From: an uncultured Alteromonadaceae bacterium
GTDB lineage: Bacteria; Pseudomonadota; Gammaproteobacteria; Enterobacterales; Alteromonadaceae
NCBI GenBank assembly: GCA_950073835.1
Contig: CATMRP010000003.1
Location: 1 to 64,000 of the forward strand
Direction of reading: 5' to 3'
DNA: 64,000 nucleotides
The position numbers and the translations under genes were made by a program. Positions within the stretch are counted from its first letter, which is position 1; each line of letters starts with the position of its first letter. The notes under the pieces were generated by a model. The model was not told the DNA's origin. It saw only the letters and a list, made by a program, of their open reading frames with translations, and made no database searches. Shown in pieces: positions 38,975 to 47,185 of this stretch.

Positions 38975-40306
38975 TTACTGCCCGGCAGCCATTTTAGATG
39001 ACTTTTCGCCAAGCAATTGGGCCATGGCAATATTCAGCAACTGTTGCATTTTTTTGCCAGCCCGGCCAACACCGGCTTCGTTGGCTCCAGGCACCTCGGT
39101 TTGCACGGCCAGCGTAAACTCCCGCATGAGCTTTCCATTTAGCTGCAAGATCACATGCGCCAGTAAAACCGTTTCGCTTTGGTTGCGGGTTTCACTGGGC
39201 CCGGCACCAATTTTCTGAAAGATGCGCCATCTGCCACCCGTTAATTCATCCAGCACCGCCTTTGCCGAGGCGTCAGAGCCTGGCGCCAGCGCATTAGCAA
39301 TGGCACGGGCCAACAGTACGCCGATACCCGCCTGCATGCCGCCGGCATCGACCACCGAATTACTATGGCCATTACCATACAACAGCATATCAAGGTGAGA
39401 AGTCCTAAAGCCCGGTAAGCGGGTTTGTGGCTCTGAAGTATGGGTAACCATGCGCTTTAAAAACTCAGCCTGGGCCAGCGTTGTCATGGGCTTATTACCG
39501 GTTATACCGCACTCATCGCAGCGATACGCTTGATAAAAAGGATCGTCGCTGGCCTCTTCAAACGGCTCCACAGCCAGTTCGTTGCGTAAATCGAACTGCC
39601 AGTCGGCTGAGCTCGGCGCAAACGCAGTAGGGCCATAGGCGCCCCGAAAGCGAATGGCCGGATTGTTCATGTTAAGCCATTTGTCATGAAACAAACCGGT
39701 AAGAACTTCCCGCCCGGCAATGTTCGCAAAGTAGGTGGCAATGGCATTGGAGTTACCATCTGCCTTACCCGAGGGCGCATAACTGTTAATACTGGTGATC
39801 AGATCGCCCAGCTTTACATCACCCACCAGAGTAGAAGCACTCACTTCCCGGCCAATCGTCGTCAGCGCCCCGGCAAAAGCCATAATTTTAGAAGAGCTCC
39901 AGGGCTCATAAAGCACATCCTGGGTATTGGCATTCGCCAGATAGCGATAACCTGTTCCATCGGGCGTAGCACCAAAATCAATCAGGGTAATTTTGCCCAG
40001 TGAGGCCGGCACATTAAAGTAGTTCCAATCACTGGCTACCCGTTCTTCCCAACCAGGAGCGGTACCAGACTGCTCAACAGTAAAATAATCGGGGTTTGGT
40101 TTGCGGCTGCGCATAGTCGCGCCTGGCATCATGTTCGCAATGCAGTCGGGCACGCCGCAATCAGACGTGTATTGTTTGGGTAACAGCGGTGGGGCGCTAA
40201 ACACGTTATGGTAAAAATCCAAATCGCTTTGCTCATCAGCCAGGGCCGAGAATGAAACCAGCGCACCCAGAAAACCACACAAAATAACCTGCCAAATTCG
40301 AGACAT
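38975..40306 (-). CDS. Secreted serine hydrolase of the beta-lactamase/PBP fold (putative)
   Basis: A 443-aa secreted protein. The ATG at 40306 has AAGGA upstream and begins a signal peptide (about 1-23, ALADE). W-SSSK (Ser137 to Lys140) fits an S-x-x-K motif, and a later NSNAIA fits S-x-N. These are typical of penicillin-recognising serine enzymes, but the K-T-G motif is not obvious. Two Cys pairs are seen (CGVPDC near 50-55 and CDEC in the middle). Activity could be carboxypeptidase, esterase or none. It is not an annotated resistance gene by sequence. Confidence 0.6.
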   Translation of the reverse strand: MSRIWQVILCGFLGALVSFSALADEQSDLDFYHNVFSAPPLLPKQYTSDCGVPDCIANMMPGATMRSRKPNPDYFTVEQSGTAPGWEERVASDWNYFNVPASLGKITLIDFGATPDGTGYRYLANANTQDVLYEPWSSSKIMAFAGALTTIGREVSASTLVGDVKLGDLITSINSYAPSGKADGNSNAIATYFANIAGREVLTGLFHDKWLNMNNPAIRFRGAYGPTAFAPSSADWQFDLRNELAVEPFEEASDDPFYQAYRCDECGITGNKPMTTLAQAEFLKRMVTHTSEPQTRLPGFRTSHLDMLLYGNGHSNSVVDAGGMQAGIGVLLARAIANALAPGSDASAKAVLDELTGGRWRIFQKIGAGPSETRNQSETVLLAHVILQLNGKLMREFTLAVQTEVPGANEAGVGRAGKKMQQLLNIAMAQLLGEKSSKMAAGQ

Positions 40307-40416
40307 ACACTTAACATCCTTAATTGTTAAAACCAGACTAAGCCAATTCAGAACGCGAAGCAAAAGCCAAATTTGCCTGATTTTTAAACATCAGCACCGG
40401 CATTTTCATTTTTTAC

Positions 40417-40445
40417 TGTAAATTAACCAGATGAACTCCTATAAT
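40417..40445 (+). promoter_or_regulatory. Probable promoter of tRNA-Arg
   Basis: TATAAT (40440-40445) is a perfect -10, followed by a GC-rich discriminator GCGCC typical of stable RNA genes. The -35 (TGTAAA at 17-bp spacing) is poor. The tRNA begins about 38 bp after the -10. Confidence 0.55.
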
Positions 40446-40483
40446 GCGCCACTCTAGACGGTTCCTAGCCGTTTACACAGAAA

Positions 40484-40560
40484 GCACCCGTAGCTCAGCT
40501 GGATAGAGCGTTGCCCTCCGGAGGCAAAGGTCATAGGTTCGAATCCTATCGGGTGCGCCA
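40484..40560 (+). tRNA. tRNA-Arg (CCG anticodon)
   Basis: A 77-nt cloverleaf with encoded CCA. The acceptor stem is GCACCCG/CGGGTGC and the D arm GCTCAGCTGGATAGAGC. The anticodon arm TTGCC-CTCCGGA-GGCAA puts CCG in the middle of the 7-base loop. The T arm is ATAGG-TTCGAAT-CCTAT. Accessory genes begin about 260 bp downstream. I saw no copy of the tRNA 3' end further on that would mark an attachment site. Confidence 0.97.
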
Positions 40561-40817
40561 TTTTTAAAGGGTTTAGCCCGACTGCTTCTTGTAAAACATC
40601 CCTTTCTAAATATGTAGCAGATGCGTAGCGTCTTTATTAGCCGTTGAAACGATATGGCCACTCCCTCTTTTTATGAGACAGTTTTTAATTAGAGTTTTTT
40701 AGTTTTGCTCGATAAGCTGCCAGCGACAGGTTTCACAATCCTTCAAAGTAGAAAATTTGGGTCTAATATCACCACCTGGAGCACATGTCCAAAATACGGT
40801 TTATTTAGGTCTGAATA

Positions 40818-41789
40818 TCAAGTGATAAGGCTGAGCAACTTTTCAGAGCTTATATTTCCTCGGTGAACTTCATCATGGCAAATATTACAAAGTGTAATCA
40901 GGTTTTCTAACAAGTTTTTGCCCCCTTTCGCGTGATGCTCTATATGATGTAGTTCCAGTAGGTTACGAAACCTGTCTGCTTCGTTCCTATTCTGATGGTT
41001 CCAGCCGCAGTTACAGCATGAGTAATCATCTCTTTCTAGCACACCAATACGGACTGGATCAGGTATTTTTCTATCGTGTACTTCGGCCTGTCGATCTTCT
41101 TCTAATACATATATGCCTACGTTAAGGTCAGGACGGCCTGAGACTTTAGTTGCTATTGGCCAACCCTCTTCAGTTCGTAGCTCTCTTACTCGCCTAGGCC
41201 ATTCTGAGCGGTCATTGGCCAAGTATTTCAATTCTTCACCAGTAACTTCTTTGCCAACGTTTTTAAGAAAGTAGTCAATAATTTTACTTTTGACGCCAGC
41301 ATTGTTTTTGCGAATTGTATTAGCAAGTTTCCATCTGTAAGCAGCATCTCTATCTTGATTATTTTCGGTTAGAACGTAGAAATCTTTTTTAAGTAGCTGT
41401 TTTGGATATAGGTTTTCTAAACCTTTGTCATCCTCGATTATGTCTTTTAGAGCCAGTCCAGTCTGAATAGGCCACCCCATTTCAACACGTAACTCCCTGA
41501 TGCGACGTGCATACTCACTAATACCTGCAACGACCATTACCTCGTCTCCAGAAATCAGTGTTGATGGGTATTTTCTAAAATAAGCAAGTATGCGGTCTCT
41601 GGCTGAATTAGTACCGTCCTCATCAATGAGGGAACTTCCCAAGTCTCGAAGCAAGTGATTTGCAGGGATAAGATCTTTGACCTTATCTCGAAGGTCATCT
41701 TCTAACAATTTCGTCTTAAACTTGATCAATAAATTGACTAATTCTTCTCTTAGCGTTTCAGGATCTGTCCGTTGCGACCTTCTAGCCAT
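40818..41789 (-). CDS. HNH endonuclease, probable restriction enzyme partner of the C5 methyltransferase
   Basis: A 323-aa protein with a C-terminal HNH domain (about 240-320): paired CCNC and CNIC zinc-ribbon Cys, LLELHHIEHHAKGGKN, and ITLCNICHDEVH. Upstream there are two copies of a helical (winged-helix-like) unit, about 65-115 and 165-215. Both end in R-R-(I/V)-R-E-L-R-x-E-x-G-W-P-I. The duplicated units probably bind DNA (inference). Its ATG overlaps the methyltransferase stop (TAATG), so the two proteins are translationally coupled, as in type II restriction-modification operons. The recognition site is unknown. Confidence 0.82.
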   Translation of the reverse strand: MARRSQRTDPETLREELVNLLIKFKTKLLEDDLRDKVKDLIPANHLLRDLGSSLIDEDGTNSARDRILAYFRKYPSTLISGDEVMVVAGISEYARRIRELRVEMGWPIQTGLALKDIIEDDKGLENLYPKQLLKKDFYVLTENNQDRDAAYRWKLANTIRKNNAGVKSKIIDYFLKNVGKEVTGEELKYLANDRSEWPRRVRELRTEEGWPIATKVSGRPDLNVGIYVLEEDRQAEVHDRKIPDPVRIGVLERDDYSCCNCGWNHQNRNEADRFRNLLELHHIEHHAKGGKNLLENLITLCNICHDEVHRGNISSEKLLSLIT

Positions 41790-42904
41790 TAAGCAACTCT
41801 TCGTATTTTATGTTTATTAACAAACTCAAGTAGTTCACTAATATAACCGGCAATGTTGCAGGCGAAAATAGGAGGCACAGCATTTCCAATCTGTCTCGCT
41901 ATTTCTATCTTTGTTCCTGAAAACACAAAGTCATCAGGAAAGGTCATCAACCTGGCTGCTTCTCTGTGCGTTATTGGACGGTTGGCCTCTGGGTGGAGGT
42001 AGCGGCCTTTCTCGGGTTTAAAAAACTCGGTACGAATTGTCACTGAGGGACGGTCCCACCATAGTCTGCCAAATAAATCGGTGCCACCAGATTTTTTGTT
42101 TATCCAGCATTTTGGAGTTATATCAGGCCTATTTTTCTGCAAATCGAAACGGTTTCCGCCGAGAGGAACAGCTTTATATCTTTCCTTGCTTATATCAGTA
42201 GGCTTTCGCCCAAAATGCAAGTTAAGAGGACCACTTAGTTCAGCTCTAACTTCTGTGCCTTCAGGCTCTGGGAGATCATGAATAAACTCTTTAACTGTTC
42301 TCCAGGCAGGAAGCTCGCCACCGGTGCTAGGGTTTTGATGTGTTGGTGGAGGAGGGAATGCTGGTAACCTATCAAAACGATCGAAGTGATCAGTTTTTAC
42401 ACCAACAATAATTGCTCTCTTACGAGTTTGAGGCACACCGTAATTGGCAGTATTAAGAACAAGTGGATTTAGAAGCTCAAATCCAAGTTCTAGCGCTCTG
42501 TTATGTATATCATTGAACTCAGAGCTTTTGAGTAAACCTTGAACGTTTTCCATAACAAAAACTGAAGCTTCTGATTGTGCAACAATGTCCATGTATGGTT
42601 CCCATAGCTGTCTACGAGCATCACCATCCCTATTTTTGTTAAGTAGACTGAAACCTTGGCAGGGCGGACCTCCGATAATTACGTCTGCTTTGGGAACTGC
42701 ATTATCCTGCAACCACAATTCTATATTCTCGTGGAAACAATGGTTGTCGTCGCCAAAGTTCGCATTATATGTGGCTACCGCGGCCTCATCATTATCGATA
42801 GCCAAAATACTTTCAAATTCACCGTTAAATCGCTCGTCAACGAAGCCTAGTGACATGCCTCCTGCACCACAAAATAAATCGATGAGTTTGTATTTTTGTT
42901 TCAT
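41789..42904 (-). CDS. DNA (cytosine-5-)-methyltransferase
   Basis: A 371-aa C5-cytosine methyltransferase. All key motifs are present in order: I DLFCGAGGMSLGF (about 9-21), IV GGPPCQGFS with the catalytic Cys (about 78-86), VI MENVQG, VIII QTRKRAIIVG, IX REAARLMTFPDDF and X QIGNAVPP. The target-recognition region (about 180-290) is variable. It should protect the host from the coupled HNH nuclease. Its promoter carries a LexA box, and its base composition is more AT-rich than flanking housekeeping genes. Confidence 0.95.
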   Translation of the reverse strand: MKQKYKLIDLFCGAGGMSLGFVDERFNGEFESILAIDNDEAAVATYNANFGDDNHCFHENIELWLQDNAVPKADVIIGGPPCQGFSLLNKNRDGDARRQLWEPYMDIVAQSEASVFVMENVQGLLKSSEFNDIHNRALELGFELLNPLVLNTANYGVPQTRKRAIIVGVKTDHFDRFDRLPAFPPPPTHQNPSTGGELPAWRTVKEFIHDLPEPEGTEVRAELSGPLNLHFGRKPTDISKERYKAVPLGGNRFDLQKNRPDITPKCWINKKSGGTDLFGRLWWDRPSVTIRTEFFKPEKGRYLHPEANRPITHREAARLMTFPDDFVFSGTKIEIARQIGNAVPPIFACNIAGYISELLEFVNKHKIRRVA

Positions 42905-42932
42905 GTTATTTCTATCCGACCAATGACTCTTT

Positions 42933-42968
42933 AGCTGTTTTTATATACAGTATTTTTGTGGGTTTCAA
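42933..42968 (-). promoter_or_regulatory. Sigma-70 promoter with an overlapping LexA box, driving the methyltransferase-HNH operon
   Basis: On the minus strand, TTGAAA (-35, 42963-42968) and TATAAA (-10, 42940-42945) are 17 bp apart. TACTGTATATAAAAACAGCT (42933-42952) overlaps the -10. It has the CTGT-N8-ACAG core and matches 16 of 20 positions of the E. coli LexA consensus by my count. It ends 28 bp from the methyltransferase ATG. Confidence 0.8.
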
Positions 42969-43020
42969 TAGCTAAGCGCGTAATCTAGACCAAAGGACAG
43001 TCATTATACATATTATAACT

Positions 43021-43039
43021 AAAAAAAGCCTTTCGAGGC
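43021..43039 (-). terminator. Hairpin with T tract on the minus strand (possible orphan terminator)
   Basis: On the minus strand, GCCT-CGAA-AGGC is followed by seven T. The stem is only 4 bp. No leftward gene lies immediately upstream of it, since the neighbour at 43146 runs rightward. It may be a remnant or may end an unseen short transcript. Confidence 0.35.
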
Positions 43040-43145
43040 GTTCTGTAAAGTTGATAGAGTTTTTTTCTCTATAGATTACATGAAGTTAATTTATTTCGGT
43101 TGGCTTTTAAAATGAACGCGAGTTGGAATGGTGTAAGGCTAATCT

Positions 43146-43748
43146 ATGATTGGCAAGTTAGGTGATAAGCTATTCAATAAGCCCGGCTTTTGCAGACAAA
43201 CGTACTTTGCATTTTTTTATTGCATTGTTCATATTCTGCCCAATGAAGATAATTTATCAGGATTGTCTTACACGGCAAAACGGGCGATGGCGTTTTCTCA
43301 ATCTGATTTGCTTAAAGCGTTAGCCTGGGAAGATCCACGCAGAACCACAGCGCGAGTTAGAAGCCGGGTAAACACCTTGCTTGAGAGTGAAAAGGTAAAC
43401 TGTAGCTGGTCGGGGAAAAAGCTGGTGGCAGAGTATTCTATCGACCACGCTATGCCATTTTCCCGATGGCCGAATAATGATTTATGGAATTTGCTCCCTG
43501 CAAAAACGCACATCAACGCCAGGAAATCAGATAAATTGCCCAGCTCCGCCCGTTTGCAGCAAAACAGACGAATCATCACAGACTGGTGGCAACAAGGCTG
43601 GTCTGACAGTGCGGATGAGTTTTTTACTCAGGCTAATCTCGCGCTGCCGAACCTGCCTGATAGTAACCGTAGTTTTGAGGATGTCTTCGATGCGCTCACA
43701 TTACAGCGGGACCGAATCAAAGACTTTCAGCAACTCGAAGAATGGTAA
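43146..43748 (+). CDS. HNH endonuclease domain protein, possibly a C-terminal remnant
   Basis: A 200-aa protein with an HNH-like core: the IDHAMPFSRWPNNDLWNLLPAKTHINARKSDKLP-type segment (about 98-132) gives D-H, N and N ligands. NCSWSGKK may form its first strand. The C-terminus is helical. Only the core from about residue 40 looks conserved, and similar domains usually end larger proteins, so this may be the 3' part of a decayed gene. The ATG at 43146 has AAGG seven bases upstream; an alternative start is 43287. Confidence 0.65.
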   Translation: MIGKLGDKLFNKPGFCRQTYFAFFYCIVHILPNEDNLSGLSYTAKRAMAFSQSDLLKALAWEDPRRTTARVRSRVNTLLESEKVNCSWSGKKLVAEYSIDHAMPFSRWPNNDLWNLLPAKTHINARKSDKLPSSARLQQNRRIITDWWQQGWSDSADEFFTQANLALPNLPDSNRSFEDVFDALTLQRDRIKDFQQLEEW

Positions 43749-43781
43749 TGTGAGCCTCATGCAGAAAGATCTGTTGTAAAT

Positions 43782-44660
43782 CTAAAGCTCATCTGATCGC
43801 CTCATTGCCAGTTGTTCTATCTGATGATTTATCCGCTCCAGAGCAGAACTATTAAGTATAGTTTTTCTCGTAAGACTGTAATACTTGGCCAGTGATTTAT
43901 GGTTCATTACTGGTACGGTTGGCTTTTGTTTGTTTTCAATAAACCAGCCTGGGATAACTACCAGGGGGTTGGTGATTACTTCCATGCCTGTGCTTTTACT
44001 TAACTCTTTAGACAGCCAGGTTGCCTGACGAGTTGCTTGTTCGATTATTGCGGTGTCGGGGCCATGAGGAAATTGGATCTTGTTACCTTGCACTACCAAC
44101 TTGTGGGTTTGTCTTGAGTTTTTGATATTCGGCTTTCTTCTTCCTTTGGTTTCAATCGCCAACACACCACCGGGGTAGGTAACTACGTGGTCAATATTAA
44201 AGTTTGGCCCTTGAATATCATGAAAGACTCGAACATTAGGGTTCGTAATTTTTGATAATGCGTAAGAAACTGCCCATTCTGCTTCGATGCCGAGTCTGAT
44301 ATTTCGGAGCTTGGTAAAAGCCTGTACTGCTTTAACTAAAGCGTAAACTGCAACAATGGAAAAGATACCCGCGTAGAGCCACCATTGTCCAATTTTACTT
44401 TCGAATCCAAGCAGTCGGGCAAGTGTTGGAATGGAGAAAGGTAGCTGAAAATATATGGCGGACATGAAAGTCCACTGCAGCATATTAAACGTTTCATCTC
44501 TTTGATTTTGAATGAGGGTAAAGGCCGGGACTCTGATCATGTCAGAATAATCGAAAGGAACCCGAGATCGTTTATGAAAGGACTTGGCAATGACGGCAAT
44601 CGCCGAGAAAATAATAATAAAAGGCAAAAATGCGATCAACAAAACGATCAGTAGTTCCAT
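43782..44660 (-). CDS. NERD-domain membrane protein
   Basis: A 292-aa protein. Two or three membrane helices lie in the first 110 residues (one at 3-26, others about 58-110). A NERD domain follows (about 118-215). Its nuclease-like core reads AEWAVSYAL, FNIDHVVTYPGGVLAIETKG, giving the D-x(n)-E-x-K arrangement of PD-(D/E)XK-type folds. NERD proteins are linked to DNA processing or defence by family context, but few are characterised. It is convergent with the HNH gene at 43146. Confidence 0.85.
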   Translation of the reverse strand: MELLIVLLIAFLPFIIIFSAIAVIAKSFHKRSRVPFDYSDMIRVPAFTLIQNQRDETFNMLQWTFMSAIYFQLPFSIPTLARLLGFESKIGQWWLYAGIFSIVAVYALVKAVQAFTKLRNIRLGIEAEWAVSYALSKITNPNVRVFHDIQGPNFNIDHVVTYPGGVLAIETKGRRKPNIKNSRQTHKLVVQGNKIQFPHGPDTAIIEQATRQATWLSKELSKSTGMEVITNPLVVIPGWFIENKQKPTVPVMNHKSLAKYYSLTRKTILNSSALERINHQIEQLAMRRSDEL

Positions 44661-44887
44661 CTATACATTCCTTGAAATATTACTAAAGTCGAGTCTACAA
44701 ATCGGTTGCTTGCAAAGCAAAATATAATAAATAACCAACGTTTATTAAGACATACGTATTAAATACTCCCTGATGACCGTTAAACATACACCCTCTAAGC
44801 TTTCACCATCGGAAAATCGTTAAAACCAGCCCGCAACCTCGTTAAATCCGATATAATCCAGGTTGATATTTAAAGTGGAGTTTTGTA

Positions 44888-45316
44888 ATGCGTGTATGTG
44901 GTGTAGAACTGGCCGGAAATGATGCCAACATTGCCCTGATGAATCTGGAAAATGGCCTGATTCAGCTTCCTGACTGCCGTACCCGTAAACTGAGCTTACA
45001 GAGAGCCGCTACTGCTCATGAGCTTAAGTATTTTCAGAAATCCTTCGCGCAGCTGGTGCAGGATTATAAAATTGAAACCATCGTTATCCGCCAGCGCCCG
45101 ATGAAGGGCAAGTTTGCTGGTGGCGCTATTGGTTTTAAATTAGAGGCGGCGCTGGAATTGCTAAACGGGGTGCAGGTTATCGTGATTCTGCCCACCGAAA
45201 TCAAAACGGCGTTAAAAGAAAGTCGCGTGTTTATAGAATTCAGCGAGACCGGCTTAAAAGGTTTTCAGAAATCTGCGTTTGAAACTGCGCTGGCTTATAT
45301 GAGTCAGCATCTGTAA
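44888..45316 (+). CDS. DUF3010 family protein
   Basis: A 142-aa soluble protein that begins MRVCGVELAGNDANIALMNLE and carries IETIVIRQRPMKGKFAGGAIGFKLEAALEL. This is the DUF3010 pattern of marine gammaproteobacteria. The fold resembles an RNase-H-like or actin-like N-terminal strand (inference). It is probably a core gene and would mark the border of the accessory region. GGAG at 44877-44880 is its ribosome site. Confidence 0.82.
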   Translation: MRVCGVELAGNDANIALMNLENGLIQLPDCRTRKLSLQRAATAHELKYFQKSFAQLVQDYKIETIVIRQRPMKGKFAGGAIGFKLEAALELLNGVQVIVILPTEIKTALKESRVFIEFSETGLKGFQKSAFETALAYMSQHL

Positions 45317-45489
45317 CGCTTCCCCGCCAGGTCTGGTTTTTTCTGAATAAAGTGCTCTTGTAAACGTTGGTATAACCTCTTCATCATAAGTGAAAGCGTT
45401 CAGGTTTTTATTGTTCCGCTACGCAAAGTACGTTGCGCCAGCAGTTCGTGGTGAAGCCACTGTGATAGCCAGGCTATAACCAGATACCG

Positions 45490-46803
45490 CTATGCTTTCA
45501 GAAAGGTCGTAATTTTGCGCAGACAGGTAAGTGTGCGTTCGGTAATTACTTCGGCCACCTCAACGTCAAAAAGCGCATTAGCCTGCTTGAGGGTGTTATT
45601 AAGTGCTGTCTCTACGTTGTCGTCTAAAGAGGTCAGGATAGCGAATGTTTGATCTTCATCTATGCCTTGTTTTTTGCCGTGCTCTGGCCAGTGCCGTGGC
45701 ATAATTTCATGCCATTTGTAGTGCGTATTTTTGCTGTGGACTTTCATTGCCATCTTTATTTTCTTTGCCTGGATGTTGCCCTGACCAAAATAGGGGTAAG
45801 CACTTAGCACATCGTAGAAGGGTGTAAGCCGATAACCATCCTGGTCCAGCGCAATGCTAAAGTTCTTTGCATGCCCATCAATCGCCGCAAGTAACCAAAA
45901 TACAATTTGTACCCGTAAAAATTCGAGCCTGTCTTCATAGGCGTTTCGTGAGCCAGACAGCAACGCCATAATTTTTCCGGCGCCCGGGCCACCGTTTTCC
46001 TCATACTTTGAGCCACTCACTTTTCCTAATGCCTGACACATGTCTTCCTGGGGAAGTCGGAAAATGACATCTTCCTCAACTCTGCGATCGAAGCGCTCCA
46101 CTAGCAGTACTTTCTGGTCTTCAAACTGCGCAATGTCACAATTTGCGACGGTCAAACCTAAGTTTTTCATAAAGGTTTGGCAAAACCACTCGTTGTCTAC
46201 GCTTGAAGATAAGTCTATTCCTAAACTTTCGTGATGAAGAATGGGGGGTTTGAATATATGCGTGGTAGGTGTTGCGCCGTGTGGCCGGCACCAGTTGCCT
46301 TCCCACAGGGTAAGCGCGGTCTTTTCCTGGGCACCGGCAAGAGAAATTCTGAAATCATCATCTGAGTTCATCCCTAACATTTTTTCAATGCGGGTCTCTC
46401 TGATAATTTGTGCTATTGCGTCCTCAGACAATGGCGTGAGTGAGAGCGCAGGCATTTCTCCTGTGGCAGGCACCTGTGTGAATGTGAGCGCACCAACACA
46501 GTCTTTTCCAACCTTGGCTAATAAATCAAAGGGCCTGGCGCTCTCTGCACCTAAGCGGTCTTTCATATGCTCTCTGATGGTGGTTGTATCGGGTAGTAAA
46601 TTGTCAAAATAAGCATGTACTGCATCTCCTGTTATCTCTGCCCTTTGCATAGGCAAGCTAAGAGAGATGGCACGGCCGCCGTCTACGTCTAACCACTCCG
46701 GGGAGTATTTAAAGCTCATACGGCCATTTTTTAAATACAACTCACCTACCGGAAATCCGTTCATAGAGCAGTAGAGTGTGCGGGTATGTGATTTTCGCCC
46801 CAT
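45490..46803 (-). CDS. hipA: HipA-family serine/threonine kinase toxin
   Basis: A 437-aa HipA kinase of full length. The autophosphorylation loop ISLAGAQEKTAL has its Ser at residue 154, equivalent to Ser150 of E. coli HipA. The catalytic Asp is in AAIDGHAKNFS and the metal-binding Asp in FYDVLSAYP. E. coli HipA phosphorylates glutamyl-tRNA synthetase and causes persistence; the target here is not known. It overlaps hipB by one base. All motifs are intact, so it is probably active. Confidence 0.93.
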   Translation of the reverse strand: MGRKSHTRTLYCSMNGFPVGELYLKNGRMSFKYSPEWLDVDGGRAISLSLPMQRAEITGDAVHAYFDNLLPDTTTIREHMKDRLGAESARPFDLLAKVGKDCVGALTFTQVPATGEMPALSLTPLSEDAIAQIIRETRIEKMLGMNSDDDFRISLAGAQEKTALTLWEGNWCRPHGATPTTHIFKPPILHHESLGIDLSSSVDNEWFCQTFMKNLGLTVANCDIAQFEDQKVLLVERFDRRVEEDVIFRLPQEDMCQALGKVSGSKYEENGGPGAGKIMALLSGSRNAYEDRLEFLRVQIVFWLLAAIDGHAKNFSIALDQDGYRLTPFYDVLSAYPYFGQGNIQAKKIKMAMKVHSKNTHYKWHEIMPRHWPEHGKKQGIDEDQTFAILTSLDDNVETALNNTLKQANALFDVEVAEVITERTLTCLRKITTFLKA

Positions 46804-47069
46804 TAGAATCTCAGTGATTTCTTCGCGTAAGGCGCGGCCGTTGCAGACACTTCTTTATTGGGCTGATTGCCGATATTCAATTCTAAGTCCAGCGCCGCAC
46901 AAAGTTTGATCAGCATCTCGACAGAGACTTTTTCAGACTTTGTTTCGTAGTTAGAAATATCCCTTTGATAGACGCCGATACGCTTAGCTAAATTAGCTTG
47001 CGTCCAGCCTTTAGACTTTCTGCTGTCCCTGATAACGGCACTTAGATCTTTTGGCGTGTTTATCTTCAC
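46803..47069 (-). CDS. hipB: HipB antitoxin (Xre-family HTH)
   Basis: An 88-aa antitoxin and repressor. The helix-turn-helix reads GWTQANLAKRIGVYQRDISNYE (about 21-42), followed by VSVEMLIKLCAALDLEL, as in HipB. In E. coli HipB binds HipA and palindromic operators to repress hipBA. Here, three palindromes lie directly upstream (47092-47206) and are the likely operators. Confidence 0.93.
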   Translation of the reverse strand: MKINTPKDLSAVIRDSRKSKGWTQANLAKRIGVYQRDISNYETKSEKVSVEMLIKLCAALDLELNIGNQPNKEVSATAAPYAKKSLRF

Positions 47070-47091
47070 AGTAATCTCTTATGCACTATAT

Positions 47092-47112
47092 TGTATAAAT
47101 AGATTTTATACA
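47092..47112. promoter_or_regulatory. hipBA operator-like palindrome 1
   Basis: TGTATAAA-N5-TTTATACA has perfect 8-base arms (21 bp in all) and ends 22 bp before the hipB ATG, a normal place for autorepression. Confidence 0.75.
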
Positions 47113-47145
47113 GAAATAAGGATAAAGCAATTTTATTCATAAATG

Positions 47146-47166
47146 TGTATAAAATTTTAATATACA
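47146..47166. promoter_or_regulatory. hipBA operator-like palindrome 2
   Basis: TGTATAAA-N5-AATATACA is the same 21-bp pattern with two arm mismatches. It starts 54 bp from the start of palindrome 1, about five helical turns, so both would face the same side of DNA. Confidence 0.65.
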
Positions 47167-47185
47167 AAATTCTGAATGAAATAAA

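Noticed and set aside
40473-40661. Open frame on the minus strand across tRNA-Arg
   Set aside because: This is the well-known spurious protein read from the complement of a tRNA gene.
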